The notes beneath the pieces were generated by a model, which saw only the letters and a list, made by a program, of their open reading frames with translations, made no database searches and had not been told where the DNA came from. A stretch of DNA of 64,000 nt from Thiocapsa bogorovii (lineage in GTDB: Bacteria; Pseudomonadota; Gammaproteobacteria; Chromatiales; Chromatiaceae), in assembly GCF_021228795.1 (NCBI RefSeq), contig NZ_CP089309.1, positions 4,833,501 to 4,897,500 on the forward strand, in the 5' to 3' direction. Within the stretch, counting starts at the first letter, position 1. Each line of letters opens with the position of its first letter. Positions 16,186 to 26,441 of the stretch are shown here, one piece after another. The translations under genes and the position numbers were made by a program.

Positions 16186-17340
16186 ATGCAAAACTTTGTT
16201 TTCCACAATCCCACCCGAATCCTCTTCGGCGAGGGTCAGATCGCGGCGATCGGCCCTGAGATTCCGAGCGGCTCCAAGGTGTTGATCACCTACGGCGGGG
16301 GCAGCGTCGTGAAGACAGGCACCTTGGCCGAGGTCAAGGCGGCGCTCGGAGACATCGCCTTTCTAGAGTTCGGCGGCATCGAGCCGAATCCGACCTACGA
16401 GACGCTGATGCAGGCGGTCGAGCTCGCGCGCCGCGAGAAGGTCGACTTTCTGCTCGCCGTCGGCGGCGGTTCGGTGATCGACGGGACCAAGTTCATCGCC
16501 GCGGCCATCCCGTTCGAGGGCGAGCCTTGGGACATCCTGGCCAAGCAGGCACCGTTCAAGAGCGCGGTTCCCTTCGGCAGCGTGCTGACGCTGCCGGCGA
16601 CCGGGTCCGAGATGAACGCGGGCTCCGTCATCACGCGGCGAGCGACGCACGACAAGCTGGCCTTTATCAATCCGCTGGTCTTTCCGCGCTTCTCGGTGCT
16701 GGATCCGACCAAGACCTATACGCTTCCGCCGCGTCAGGTCGCCAACGGCGTGGTCGATGCCTTCGTGCACATCGCCGAGCAGTATCTAACCTATCCGGCC
16801 GATGCCAAGGTGCAGGACCGTTTCGCCGAAGGACTGCTGCTGACCCTCATCGAGGAAGGCCCGAAGGCGCTGGCCGAGCCCGAGAACTACGCGGTGCGCG
16901 CCAACCTCATGTGGACGGCGACCCTGGCGCTGAACGGTCTCATCGGCGCCGGCGTGCCGCAGGACTGGGCGACCCACATGGTCGGACACGAGATCACGGC
17001 GCTGCACGGGCTGGATCATGCCCAGACCCTGGCCGTCGTCTTGCCGGCAATGTTGCAGGTCAGACGGTTCGACAAGCGCGGGAAGCTCCTGCAATACGCC
17101 GAACGGGTCTGGGGTCTGCGCGAGGGCGATGAAGACGCGCGCATCGATGCGGCGATCGAGCGCACCCGCGACTTCTTCGAATCGCTCCAGGTCCCGACAC
17201 GGCTCTCGGGTTACGGGATCGGCGCCGACGCGATCGCGCCGCTGGTCGATCAGCTCAAGCGTCACGGCATGACGGCGCTGGGCGAGCGGCAGGATGTCGA
17301 TCTCGCCCGCTCGCGACAGGTGCTCGAGCTGGCGCTCTAA
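16186..17340 (+). CDS. yqhD: YqhD-like iron/zinc alcohol dehydrogenase
   Basis: A 384-residue group III alcohol dehydrogenase, close in length and layout to E. coli YqhD, an NADPH-dependent reductase of toxic short aldehydes. The nucleotide motif is VGGGSVIDGTKF. Metal ligands are Asp and His in DAFVHIAEQY and two His in GHEITALHGLDH. It follows pirin in what looks like one operon, downstream of azoR, consistent with an aldehyde/quinone detoxification role. Its TAA stop is formed by the first bases of the repeat at 17338. Confidence 0.92.
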   Translation: MQNFVFHNPTRILFGEGQIAAIGPEIPSGSKVLITYGGGSVVKTGTLAEVKAALGDIAFLEFGGIEPNPTYETLMQAVELARREKVDFLLAVGGGSVIDGTKFIAAAIPFEGEPWDILAKQAPFKSAVPFGSVLTLPATGSEMNAGSVITRRATHDKLAFINPLVFPRFSVLDPTKTYTLPPRQVANGVVDAFVHIAEQYLTYPADAKVQDRFAEGLLLTLIEEGPKALAEPENYAVRANLMWTATLALNGLIGAGVPQDWATHMVGHEITALHGLDHAQTLAVVLPAMLQVRRFDKRGKLLQYAERVWGLREGDEDARIDAAIERTRDFFESLQVPTRLSGYGIGADAIAPLVDQLKRHGMTALGERQDVDLARSRQVLELAL

Positions 17341-17421
17341 ACCGCGTCCAGAGCGGTAGGCTCACGTTCGCGTGAGCTCGACGTCGGGTGCACCTACGGC
17401 TCTTAGCGGAGACGCGGTTTA
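17338..17421. repeat. TAAACCGCG palindromic element, copy A, overlapping the yqhD stop
   Basis: 84 bp with ends TAAACCGCGTC and GACGCGGTTTA. An inner hairpin GCTCACG/CGTGAGC lies near 17360-17376. Its first three bases are the stop codon of the preceding gene. Related copies: 17444, 19579, 52378 and 53426. Confidence 0.8.
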
Positions 17422-17443
17422 GAATTGGAAATTTTTAATCTCT

Positions 17444-17529
17444 TAAACCGCGCCAGCTCCGACAATGATCGGAGCCGGCGCGGCCAAGCCGATTCAACAG
17501 ACTACGCATACCGCGCCGGGCGCGGTTTA
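17444..17529. repeat. TAAACCGCG palindromic element, copy B
   Basis: 86 bp with ends TAAACCGCGCC and GGCGCGGTTTA, separated from copy A by 22 bp of AT-rich DNA. The interior contains CTCCGACAATGATCGGAG, a small hairpin. Confidence 0.8.
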
Positions 17530-17540
17530 AGCCCGACTCC

Positions 17541-17619
17541 CCCGGGATCGTCGACTTGCAGTCGACCTCTTTCGCCGGCCTAGCGGCCGGCGGGTCGATT
17601 GCTGGTCGACGATCCCGGG
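17541..17619. repeat. 79-bp near-perfect hairpin upstream of lepA
   Basis: Ends CCCGGGATCGTCGAC and GTCGACGATCCCGGG, with an inner CGCCGGCC/GGCCGGCG pair around CTAG. The whole element folds into one long stem. It is unrelated in sequence to the TAAACCGCG family directly before it. Confidence 0.75.
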
Positions 17620-17657
17620 ACGGGTGTTTCGCAGCACATGCCCATCGCGCCCGTGTC

Positions 17658-17666
17658 TGCTATGAT
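17658..17666 (+). promoter_or_regulatory. Extended -10 promoter candidate for the lepA operon
   Basis: TGCTATGAT matches the extended -10 form TGnTATAAT. A good -35 box is not evident. It would give a leader of about 100 nt before the lepA ATG. Confidence 0.4.
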
Positions 17667-17771
17667 TCGCCCTCATTTCAGACACCCGCTCGCGCGCCCG
17701 GCCGACCTAAACGGCTTGCGTGTACGCCTGCCGCGCGCTCTTCACCCTATCCCCGGGCGACCTCCAGCTTC

Positions 17772-19574
<1,803 letters not shown>

Positions 19575-19578
19575 AGAT

Positions 19579-19661
19579 TGAACCGCGTCCGGAGCGATCG
19601 GCGTTGTTTTGCGTTTGATTGGCCTTGCCAGGCCAATGAACGTTTAAGTCAACGCGGTTCA
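19579..19661. repeat. TGAACCGCG palindromic element, copy C
   Basis: 83 bp with ends TGAACCGCGTCC and CAACGCGGTTCA, 4 bp after the lepA stop. It includes the inner hairpin TTGGCCTTGCCAGGCCAA. Confidence 0.8.
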
Positions 19662-19816
19662 AGAAATTAGAGGTTTTTAAGGCGTAGGATCGTCGGTCGT
19701 TGTTGTTGGCGAATGCGATATGCTTACGGCTCTGAGAGCTGAGAACGAAGAACCGATACCCAATCACCGATCACAGCCTCATCCATGAATCACCGAGAGA
19801 CTTCATAAACCTACCC

Positions 19817-20668
19817 ATGAATTTCGATTTTCCTGCCTTTTTGGTGTTGGCGTCCGTCGTGACCGGCGGGATTTGGCTGGTCGATGCGGTGATGTTCGCC
19901 CCGCGTCGGCGTCGATTGGCCCAGGCTGCGGTCGGCGGCGGGGCGCTCTCAGACGGAACGAAGCCTGCTTACAAAGAGCCGGTTCTGGTCGAGTATGCGC
20001 GCTCCTTCTTTCCGGTCATCTTCGCCGTTTTGGTGCTGCGCTCCTTTTTGGTGGAGCCGTTTCGGATCCCCTCGAACTCCATGATGCCGACGCTGCTGAC
20101 CGGCGATTTCATCCTGGTCAACAAATTCGCGTACGGGTTGCGGTGGCCGGTGCTCAACTCCCGATTCCTCGAGATCGGCGACCCTCAGGTCGGCGACGTG
20201 GTGGTGTTCAAATTCCCGCAGGACCCCTCGGTCGACTACATCAAGCGTGTGATCGGTGTTCCGGGCGACGAGATTGCGTATCAAGACAAAACGATTTATC
20301 GCAACGGCGAGCCGGTCCCTCAGCTGCCGATCGGTCGCTATACGGGTGTCGGGTCGGGGGCGGAAATGACCGGCGCGCGCGAAGCGCTCGAGCAGCTCGG
20401 CGATGTCGAGCATCGAATCTTGACGCGACAGAACGCGCCGGACCTACCGCCGGGGTGTCGGGTGTTGGCCTACGGCCCGATCAAGGTTCCGGAAGGTCAA
20501 TATTTCGTCATGGGCGACAACCGCGACAACAGCAACGACAGCCGGTGCTGGGGCTTCGTGCCCCAGGATAACCTCGTCGGCAAGGCATTCGGTATCTGGA
20601 TGCATTGGGACGGGCGTCGCGACGGTTCCCCGATTGCGTGGGGTCGTCTCGGCAACGGGATCGATTGA
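19817..20668 (+). CDS. lepB: Signal peptidase I
   Basis: A 283-residue inner-membrane serine protease that removes signal peptides from exported proteins. Membrane helices are at about 5-27 and 62-78. The catalytic Ser is in PSNSMMPTL and the general-base Lys in YIKRVIGVPGDE; box E is GDNRDNSNDSR. Lengths and spacings are normal for gammaproteobacterial LepB. The essential substrates here would include the exported proteins noted elsewhere in the window. Downstream, DUF4845 begins 50 bp later. Confidence 0.97.
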   Translation: MNFDFPAFLVLASVVTGGIWLVDAVMFAPRRRRLAQAAVGGGALSDGTKPAYKEPVLVEYARSFFPVIFAVLVLRSFLVEPFRIPSNSMMPTLLTGDFILVNKFAYGLRWPVLNSRFLEIGDPQVGDVVVFKFPQDPSVDYIKRVIGVPGDEIAYQDKTIYRNGEPVPQLPIGRYTGVGSGAEMTGAREALEQLGDVEHRILTRQNAPDLPPGCRVLAYGPIKVPEGQYFVMGDNRDNSNDSRCWGFVPQDNLVGKAFGIWMHWDGRRDGSPIAWGRLGNGID

Positions 20669-20718
20669 TCGGATCACAAGGGACCGGAGCGCCGGCTTCG
20701 GTTCCTGCGGAGGTGCTT

Positions 20719-21102
20719 GTGAGATCGCGTCTGCACGGCCGTCAACGCGGAGCGGGGATCTTGTCGATCCTCGTCATTCTCTCGCTGATCATTTTTTTCG
20801 TGACCCTTGCGTTCAAGCTGGGCCCTGCATACATGGGTTTTTGGACGATCAAATCGGTGATGGACAACGTCGCCGAGCAATCGGCGCCGATCAACGGCGG
20901 CGCGCGCGAGATCGCCAATCAGATCGGCAAGCGGCTGGACATCAACAGCGTGAGCCAGGTGAACACCAAGGATTTCAAGATTCGGCGTATCGGCGAGAAC
21001 CTCTACCAGGTGAACCTGGACTACGAGCAGCGTCAGCATCTCTTCTTCAACGTCGACTCGGTTTTGACCTTCGCCTATCAGGTCGAGGTCAAGGGCCAAT
21101 GA
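20719..21102 (+). CDS. DUF4845 membrane protein
   Basis: A 127-residue protein of unknown function that is almost always found between lepB and rnc in gammaproteobacteria. A GTG start is chosen because GGAGG lies 6 bp upstream; the frame runs further back into lepB. After a basic start (VRSRLHGRQRGAG) comes one membrane helix (ILSILVILSLIIFFVTLAF), then a soluble region predicted to face the periplasm. No catalytic motif is visible. Confidence 0.85.
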   Translation: MRSRLHGRQRGAGILSILVILSLIIFFVTLAFKLGPAYMGFWTIKSVMDNVAEQSAPINGGAREIANQIGKRLDINSVSQVNTKDFKIRRIGENLYQVNLDYEQRQHLFFNVDSVLTFAYQVEVKGQ

Positions 21103-21127
21103 GGGACGATCGTGTGAAGGTCGATCC

Positions 21128-21805
21128 GTGAACGCCGATCCACTCAGGCTTGCTCGGCTCATCGGACACAAGTTCGTGCGCGAGGAGCTTCTCCTTCAGG
21201 CGTTGACCCACCGCAGCGCAGGATCCGCCAACAACGAGCGCTTGGAGTTTCTCGGCGATGCCTTGATCGGTTTCGTGATCGCCGAAGCGCTCTGGACGCG
21301 CTTTCCCGAGGCGGACGAGGGGACCCTGAGCCGCATGCGTGCGTCGTTGGTCAAGCGTGAGACCCTGGCTGACCTGGCCCGCGGACTCGATCTGGGCGGC
21401 TACCTCAATCTCGGGGCCGGTGAGCTGCGCACCGGCGGTCATGCCCGCGACTCGATCTTGGCCGATGCCTTCGAGGCCCTCTGGGGGGCCGTGTACCTGG
21501 ACGCGGGATTTACGTCCACGCGCGATCTGGTCTTGCGTCTTTTTGCCACGCGCTTGTCGCAGACCAGCGCGTCTCAAGCCGGAAAGGACCCCAAAACCCA
21601 ACTCCAGGAATGGCTCCAGGCGCAGCGCCGGCCGCTTCCCGAATATACGGTCGTGGCCACCGGCGGTGATCAACATGCCCAAACCTTCGTCGTCAGTTGC
21701 GTGCTCCCCGACGCGGATCTCGGTACTCGCGCCGAGGGCGGCACCCGACGCGGCGCCGAGCAAGCGGCGGCACACGCCATGCTGGAGCAGCTGAAGAATG
21801 TCTGA
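21128..21805 (+). CDS. rnc: Ribonuclease III
   Basis: A 225-residue double-strand-specific endoribonuclease for rRNA and mRNA processing. The signature NNERLEFLGDALIGFVI holds the catalytic acidic residues, with the second cluster in ILADAFEALWGAVYLD. The C-terminal dsRNA-binding domain starts at DPKTQLQEWLQ. The stop overlaps the era start by 8 bp, so translation is likely coupled. Confidence 0.97.
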   Translation: MNADPLRLARLIGHKFVREELLLQALTHRSAGSANNERLEFLGDALIGFVIAEALWTRFPEADEGTLSRMRASLVKRETLADLARGLDLGGYLNLGAGELRTGGHARDSILADAFEALWGAVYLDAGFTSTRDLVLRLFATRLSQTSASQAGKDPKTQLQEWLQAQRRPLPEYTVVATGGDQHAQTFVVSCVLPDADLGTRAEGGTRRGAEQAAAHAMLEQLKNV

Positions 21806-22724
21806 AATCATCGTCGGTCGTTGCGGAACCGTGGCCATCATCGGGCGACCCAACGTCGGCAAGTCGACCTTGCTCAACCGCCTGATGGGTCAAAAGCTCG
21901 CCATCACCTCGCACAAGGCCCAGACCACCCGTCACTCCATCCTCGGCATCAAGACACGCCCCGAGGGTCAGATCCTCTTCGTCGATACCCCGGGCATCCA
22001 TCAGCGTGGGGCCAATGCACTCAACCGGTATCTGAACCGCGCGGCCCGCACGGCGATCAGCGATACCGATTTGGCGCTCTTCGTGGTGGAGGCGCTGCGC
22101 TGGACAGACGAGGACGCTGCGGCACTCGAAGCCATCGCGACCGCCGGCGTGCCCGTGATCGCCGCCGTCAACAAGGTCGATCGGGTCGCGAGCAAAGAGG
22201 ATCTGCTGCCCTACCTGCAGGACCTCGGTCAGCGGCACCCCTTCCTGGACCTGATCCCGGTCTCCGCGGCGAACGGGGATCAGGTCGACGTGCTCGAGCT
22301 TGCCCTGCTGCGCGGCTTGCCCGAGGGTGAACCGGCCTTCCCGGAGGATCAGATCACAGACCGCTCCGAGCGCTTCTTTGCCGCCGAGCTGGTGCGCGAG
22401 CAACTGGTACAGCGTTACGGCGAGGAGCTGCCGTATCGCACGACCGTGGAGATCGAGCGCTTCGAGGCGGTCGGCGGGCGCTACCGCATCAATGCCCTGA
22501 TCTGGGTCGAGCGCCAGAGCCAGAAGGCCATCATCATCGGTCGGCAGGGCGAGGCGCTGAAGGCCGCCGCCACGCAGGCGCGCCTGGAGATGCAGAAGCT
22601 GTTCGGCTGCCCGGTGCATCTGGAGGTGTGGGTGAAGGTGAAGAAGAGCTGGTCGAGCGACGAGGCGGCCTTGGGGCGTCTCGGCTACGGAGATGGGCCA
22701 TCGGACGGGCGCGGAGGCGGTTGA
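21798..22724 (+). CDS. era: GTPase Era
   Basis: A 308-residue Ras-like GTPase that binds the 3' end of 16S rRNA during 30S assembly. Motifs are GRPNVGKSTLLN, the switch region KAQTTRHSILG, DTPG, and NKVD. The C-terminal KH domain is recognisable in IIIGRQGEALKAAATQARLEM. It overlaps rnc and is 9 bp from recO, in the conserved rnc-era-recO order. Confidence 0.97.
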   Translation: MSEIIVGRCGTVAIIGRPNVGKSTLLNRLMGQKLAITSHKAQTTRHSILGIKTRPEGQILFVDTPGIHQRGANALNRYLNRAARTAISDTDLALFVVEALRWTDEDAAALEAIATAGVPVIAAVNKVDRVASKEDLLPYLQDLGQRHPFLDLIPVSAANGDQVDVLELALLRGLPEGEPAFPEDQITDRSERFFAAELVREQLVQRYGEELPYRTTVEIERFEAVGGRYRINALIWVERQSQKAIIIGRQGEALKAAATQARLEMQKLFGCPVHLEVWVKVKKSWSSDEAALGRLGYGDGPSDGRGGG

Positions 22725-22733
22725 GCCGGTGCC

Positions 22734-23522
22734 GTGAACGCTCGCGGGTCTTTGTTTCAGGCCTTCGTGCTGCATCGGCGCGATTACGGCAACACCAGTC
22801 TATTGCTTGAGATCTTCGCCGCCGGGCGAGGACGCTTTCCGGCGATCGCCAAGGGTGCCCGCCGCGCGCGCCGCCCGGCCAGTGCCTTGCTTCAACCGTT
22901 TCAACCCCTATGGTTGGATGCTGTCGGGCGCGGCGAGGTCTTGACCCTGACCCGGGTCGAGGCTGCCGGACCGGCGATCGGTCTGCTCGGGCGCCCCCTG
23001 TTGTGCGGCTTTTATCTCAACGAGTTGTTGGTCCGCCTGCTCGGTCGCGATGATCCGCACGATCCCCTGTTCGCCTTTTATTCTGCAGCGCTGACCGGCT
23101 TGGCGCGTGGCGACGACCTCGAGAGCCTGCTCCGTCAGTTCGAGATCCGTCTGCTTGACGAGCTGGGTTATGCGCTGGCTCTGGATGTCGAGACCGGTTG
23201 CGATCGGCCTGTCGTGCCCGACGGGTCTTATGTGCTCGTCCCGGGACAGGGTATGCAGCGGGTCGGAGCGGAGAGTCGCGACGGCCGCATTTCCGGCGCG
23301 ACCTTGCTTGCATTGGCGCAGGGCAACCGGTTGGCTCAGGATCAACTGCGCGAGGCGCGGGCACTTCTGCGACGCCTTCTGGAGCCCCACCTCGGGGGGC
23401 GCGAGTTGAAGAGCCGCGAGCTGTTTCGGCGCTTTCTCGTCACGTCGGTCCCGAATGCCGGGGCCGACGTTGTGCACGCCCCGCGAATCGACGCGTCCCC
23501 GAATCACGAATCGGAGTCTTGA
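22734..23522 (+). CDS. recO: DNA repair protein RecO
   Basis: A 262-residue RecFOR-pathway protein that helps load RecA on gapped DNA. A GTG start gives the family N-terminus (AFVLHRRDYGNTSLLLEIFA, an OB-fold). The middle and C-terminal helical domain follow (GFYLNELLVRLLGRDDPHDPLF, and LRRLLEPHLGGRELKSRELFRRF). The zinc-binding Cys cluster found in some RecO proteins is not present. It is in operon with era and pdxJ. Confidence 0.94.
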   Translation: MNARGSLFQAFVLHRRDYGNTSLLLEIFAAGRGRFPAIAKGARRARRPASALLQPFQPLWLDAVGRGEVLTLTRVEAAGPAIGLLGRPLLCGFYLNELLVRLLGRDDPHDPLFAFYSAALTGLARGDDLESLLRQFEIRLLDELGYALALDVETGCDRPVVPDGSYVLVPGQGMQRVGAESRDGRISGATLLALAQGNRLAQDQLREARALLRRLLEPHLGGRELKSRELFRRFLVTSVPNAGADVVHAPRIDASPNHESES

Positions 23523-23525
23523 ATC

Positions 23526-24278
23526 TTGACCAGTCAACACGCTGCCGGGGTCCTGCTCGGCGTCAATATCGACCATGTCGCGACCATCCGCCGGGCACGC
23601 GGGACCCGCTATCCGGAGCCGATTCAGGCCGCTCTGGTTGCCGAGCAAGCGGGAGCCGACTCGATTACGCTGCATCTGCGCGAGGATCGTCGCCACATCC
23701 AGGAGCGTGATGTGGAGCTGCTGTGCGGCATCCTGCAGACCCGGATGAATCTGGAGATGGCGGCGACACGGGAGATGGGTGATATCGCCTGTCGGCTGAA
23801 ACCGGCCGATTGTTGTCTGGTGCCGGAACGTCGCGAGGAGCTCACCACGGAAGGCGGCTTGGACGTGCACGCGAATCGGCCGCACCTTCGGGATTTCTGC
23901 ACAGGCTTGGCCGAGGCCGGGATTCGGGTCTCGCTGTTCATCGATGCCGATCCGGACCAGATCGAGGCGGCGCATGCCGTGGGCGCACCCGTGATCGAGA
24001 TCCACACCGGGCATTATGCCGACGCCGAGACGGCTGCTGCGCGAGCCGAGGAGCTGGCTCGCATTCGGCGGGCAGTGAATCTCGGGCTTTCGCTTGGTTT
24101 GCAGGTGAACGCGGGGCACGGTCTTGACTATCACAACGTCAAGGCGATCGCGGCCATTCCCGGCGTGCGCGAGCTCAATATCGGACATGCCATCGTCGCC
24201 CGCGCCATCTTCTCCGGCCTCGATCAAGCCGTTCGGGACATGAAGGGCGTGATCGATGCAGCCGTAGCGGCTGGGTGA
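23526..24278 (+). CDS. pdxJ: Pyridoxine 5'-phosphate synthase
   Basis: A 250-residue TIM-barrel enzyme joining 3-amino-2-oxopropyl phosphate and deoxyxylulose phosphate to pyridoxine 5'-phosphate. A TTG start 3 bp after recO is used. Motifs: [17 protein letters not shown], a phosphate-binding [11 protein letters not shown], the catalytic Glu region NLEMAAT, and [10 protein letters not shown]. In many gammaproteobacteria acpS comes next; it is absent here. Confidence 0.96.
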   Translation: MTSQHAAGVLLGVNIDHVATIRRARGTRYPEPIQAALVAEQAGADSITLHLREDRRHIQERDVELLCGILQTRMNLEMAATREMGDIACRLKPADCCLVPERREELTTEGGLDVHANRPHLRDFCTGLAEAGIRVSLFIDADPDQIEAAHAVGAPVIEIHTGHYADAETAAARAEELARIRRAVNLGLSLGLQVNAGHGLDYHNVKAIAAIPGVRELNIGHAIVARAIFSGLDQAVRDMKGVIDAAVAAG

Positions 24279-24467
24279 TGGACGCCCGTCAACCGCATCC
24301 ATCAACCCCGGAGTGCTTGACCGACAGGCCTGCCCGCGTGCAGGTCGGCGGTCCGCGCATCGACCTCGGCTCGCCCGATTTTGGTTCCCCCGGCTGGCCT
24401 TTCCGACAGCAACCCCGCTAGACTGTGCCGCGGGGCGAGGGGTCCCGTCGGTGATTTCCGCTGCGCT

Positions 24468-25712
24468 ATGCCTACCGAGACGCTTATTCTTGTCCTTGCC
24501 ATCGATCGCGGTGCGGGTCCCGCTCCGCTGACGGAGCACCGTACGAAAGCGGCGGTGCCGTTCGGGGGCAAGTTCCGTGTCATCGACTTCACCTTGGCCA
24601 ACTGTCTGCATTCCGGATTACGACAGGTCCTGGTGCTGACCCAATACAAGAGCCACTCGCTGCACAAACACCTGCGCGATGGCTGGTCGATCTTCAATCC
24701 GGAGCTGCGCGAGTTCATCACCCCGGTCCCGCCGCAGATGCGCGAGAGTCAGGAGTGGTACGCCGGTCCGTTCGATGCCATTCGTCAGAATCGCTATCTG
24801 ATCGAGCGCAGCCGTGCACGGCAGATCCTGGTCTTGGACGGAGGCGCCGTCTATCGCATGGATTATGCCGAGCTGGTGCGCGCCCATGCAGAGTCCAAGG
24901 CCGAGATCACGGTCGCCGTTCGCGCGGTCAACGGGCGCGGGTCCGGGACACAGGCGAGTGTCGAGCTGGCCGAGGGCGAGCGTATCGCCGCTTTTCGTCC
25001 ACCGGCGCCGCCGCCGCTGGACAATCCGCTCGCTGCGCCGATTCCGGACGATTCCGAGCGTTTGGAGACCATGGGTGTCTATGTCTTCGACCGTGGTTTT
25101 CTGCTCGACGAGATGGCGCGTTTGGATCAGGCTCGGCGAACTGACGTTGCGGTCGTCGATAGGGATTTGGCCCTGGATATCGTCGACCCCGTCGTCGGCG
25201 ATCATCACGTCGTCGCCTATCGTTTCGGCCAAGACCGCGGGCGCGTGACGCCTGATCGCTACTGGTGCGACCTCGCATCGGTCGATGCCTACTACCAAGC
25301 AAATATGGCTCTTTTGCGCGCCGAGCCGCCTCTGGATCTCTATCAGGCCGACTGGAACATCCACACCTACCAGGGTCAGTATCCGCCGGCCCGCACGGTC
25401 CCGGGGGCGACGAGCGGGAACGAGGGCATCTTCGTCAACTCGATGTTGGCCGCGGGCACCGTGATCAGCGGCGGCGGGGTCAATCACTCGGTGCTTTTTC
25501 CAAAGGTGCGGGTCCAGGACGGGGCTATCGTGGAGGCCTCCATCCTCTTCAACGGCGTGACGGTCGGCGAGGGCGCGCACCTGCGCAACTGCATCGTCGA
25601 GAAGGACGTGGAGATCCCGCCGCGGATGCAGATCGGTCACGACCTGAAGACCGACCGAGAGCGCTTCGCCGTCTCCGAGAAGGGTGTGGTGGTGGTCACC
25701 AAGAGCCCCTGA
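24468..25712 (+). CDS. GlgC-like ADP-glucose pyrophosphorylase paralogue with degenerate active site
   Basis: A 414-residue homologue of glucose-1-phosphate adenylyltransferase. KAAVPFGGKFRVIDFTLANC, TQYKSHSLHKHLRDGW and the left-handed beta-helix end are clear. Key residues are lost. The nucleotide loop, normally LAGGRGTRL, reads LAIDRGAGPAP. The catalytic GDHIYKMDY region reads GGAVYRMDY, losing the metal-binding Asp. The sugar-binding Lys of FVEKP is replaced in AAFRPPAP. It is thus probably non-catalytic, perhaps a regulatory partner like GlgD or plant large subunits. The start MPTETLIL is chosen on homology. It abuts the endonuclease III-like gene. Confidence 0.85.
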   Translation: MPTETLILVLAIDRGAGPAPLTEHRTKAAVPFGGKFRVIDFTLANCLHSGLRQVLVLTQYKSHSLHKHLRDGWSIFNPELREFITPVPPQMRESQEWYAGPFDAIRQNRYLIERSRARQILVLDGGAVYRMDYAELVRAHAESKAEITVAVRAVNGRGSGTQASVELAEGERIAAFRPPAPPPLDNPLAAPIPDDSERLETMGVYVFDRGFLLDEMARLDQARRTDVAVVDRDLALDIVDPVVGDHHVVAYRFGQDRGRVTPDRYWCDLASVDAYYQANMALLRAEPPLDLYQADWNIHTYQGQYPPARTVPGATSGNEGIFVNSMLAAGTVISGGGVNHSVLFPKVRVQDGAIVEASILFNGVTVGEGAHLRNCIVEKDVEIPPRMQIGHDLKTDRERFAVSEKGVVVVTKSP

Positions 25713-26441
25713 GTGAAGGCCGAGCCGTTGCGGCGCGTCTATCGGATGCTGCTCGATGCCTTCGGCGAGCAGGACTGGTGGCCCGCGCAGAGCGCCTTCG
25801 AGGTGATGATCGGGGCGATTTTGACGCAGAATACCGCCTGGACGAACGTCGAACGCGCGTTGGAACGTCTGCAGACTCGCATTCCGCTCGACGCGGAGTC
25901 CATCCTTGCTCTGGACCCGTCGGAGCTCGCCGATGCGCTTCGACCCTCCGGCTATTTCAACGTCAAGTCGCAGCGTGTGCGGGGTTTTTGCGAGGAATAT
26001 CTACGGGCCGGCGGCCATCGCGGGCTGGATGCGCTGACCACGCCCGAGCTGCGCGCTCGGCTCCTGGCGATCAAAGGAATCGGCCCCGAGACTGCAGACG
26101 ATATCCTCCTCTACGCCTTCGACCGTCCCGTCTTCGTCGTCGATGCTTACACGCGCCGGATCTTCGAACGACTGGGTCTGCTCGCGGGCGGAGAGACCTA
26201 CGAGGTCATTCGTCGTGCCTTCGAGCAGGCACTCGGCCCTGACGTGCCGATGCTCAAGGAGTACCATGCGCTCATCGTTTCGCAGGGCAAAGAGGTCTGT
26301 CGGACGCGTCCCGCATGTGATCGTTGCGCATTGCGCCGGACCTGCGCCGCGGCAGCGCCGAGCCCCTCGGATTCATCCACTTCATCGCGCAGGTCGCATC
26401 GGCGTCGGCGCGGGTCAACAGCATCAGAAGAGACCCAATGA
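25713..26441 (+). CDS. Endonuclease III-related base-excision DNA glycosylase
   Basis: A 242-residue helix-hairpin-helix glycosylase. [22 protein letters not shown] and the hairpin [18 protein letters not shown] are typical, with the catalytic Asp in VVDAYTRRI. Where Nth has a lyase Lys after the hairpin (GRKTA) this has Glu (GPETA), so it is probably a glycosylase without beta-lyase activity. The 4Fe-4S cluster Cys are C-x5-C-x2-C-x5-C near residue 200. A basic, low-complexity tail follows. GTG start directly after the glgC-like stop; its own stop overlaps csoS1D. Confidence 0.88.
   Translation: MKAEPLRRVYRMLLDAFGEQDWWPAQSAFEVMIGAILTQNTAWTNVERALERLQTRIPLDAESILALDPSELADALRPSGYFNVKSQRVRGFCEEYLRAGGHRGLDALTTPELRARLLAIKGIGPETADDILLYAFDRPVFVVDAYTRRIFERLGLLAGGETYEVIRRAFEQALGPDVPMLKEYHALIVSQGKEVCRTRPACDRCALRRTCAAAAPSPSDSSTSSRRSHRRRRGSTASEETQ

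Noticed and set aside
22908-24611. A 567-residue minus-strand frame
   Set aside because: It is the antisense of recO, pdxJ and the glgC-like gene; long antisense frames are usual at this GC content.
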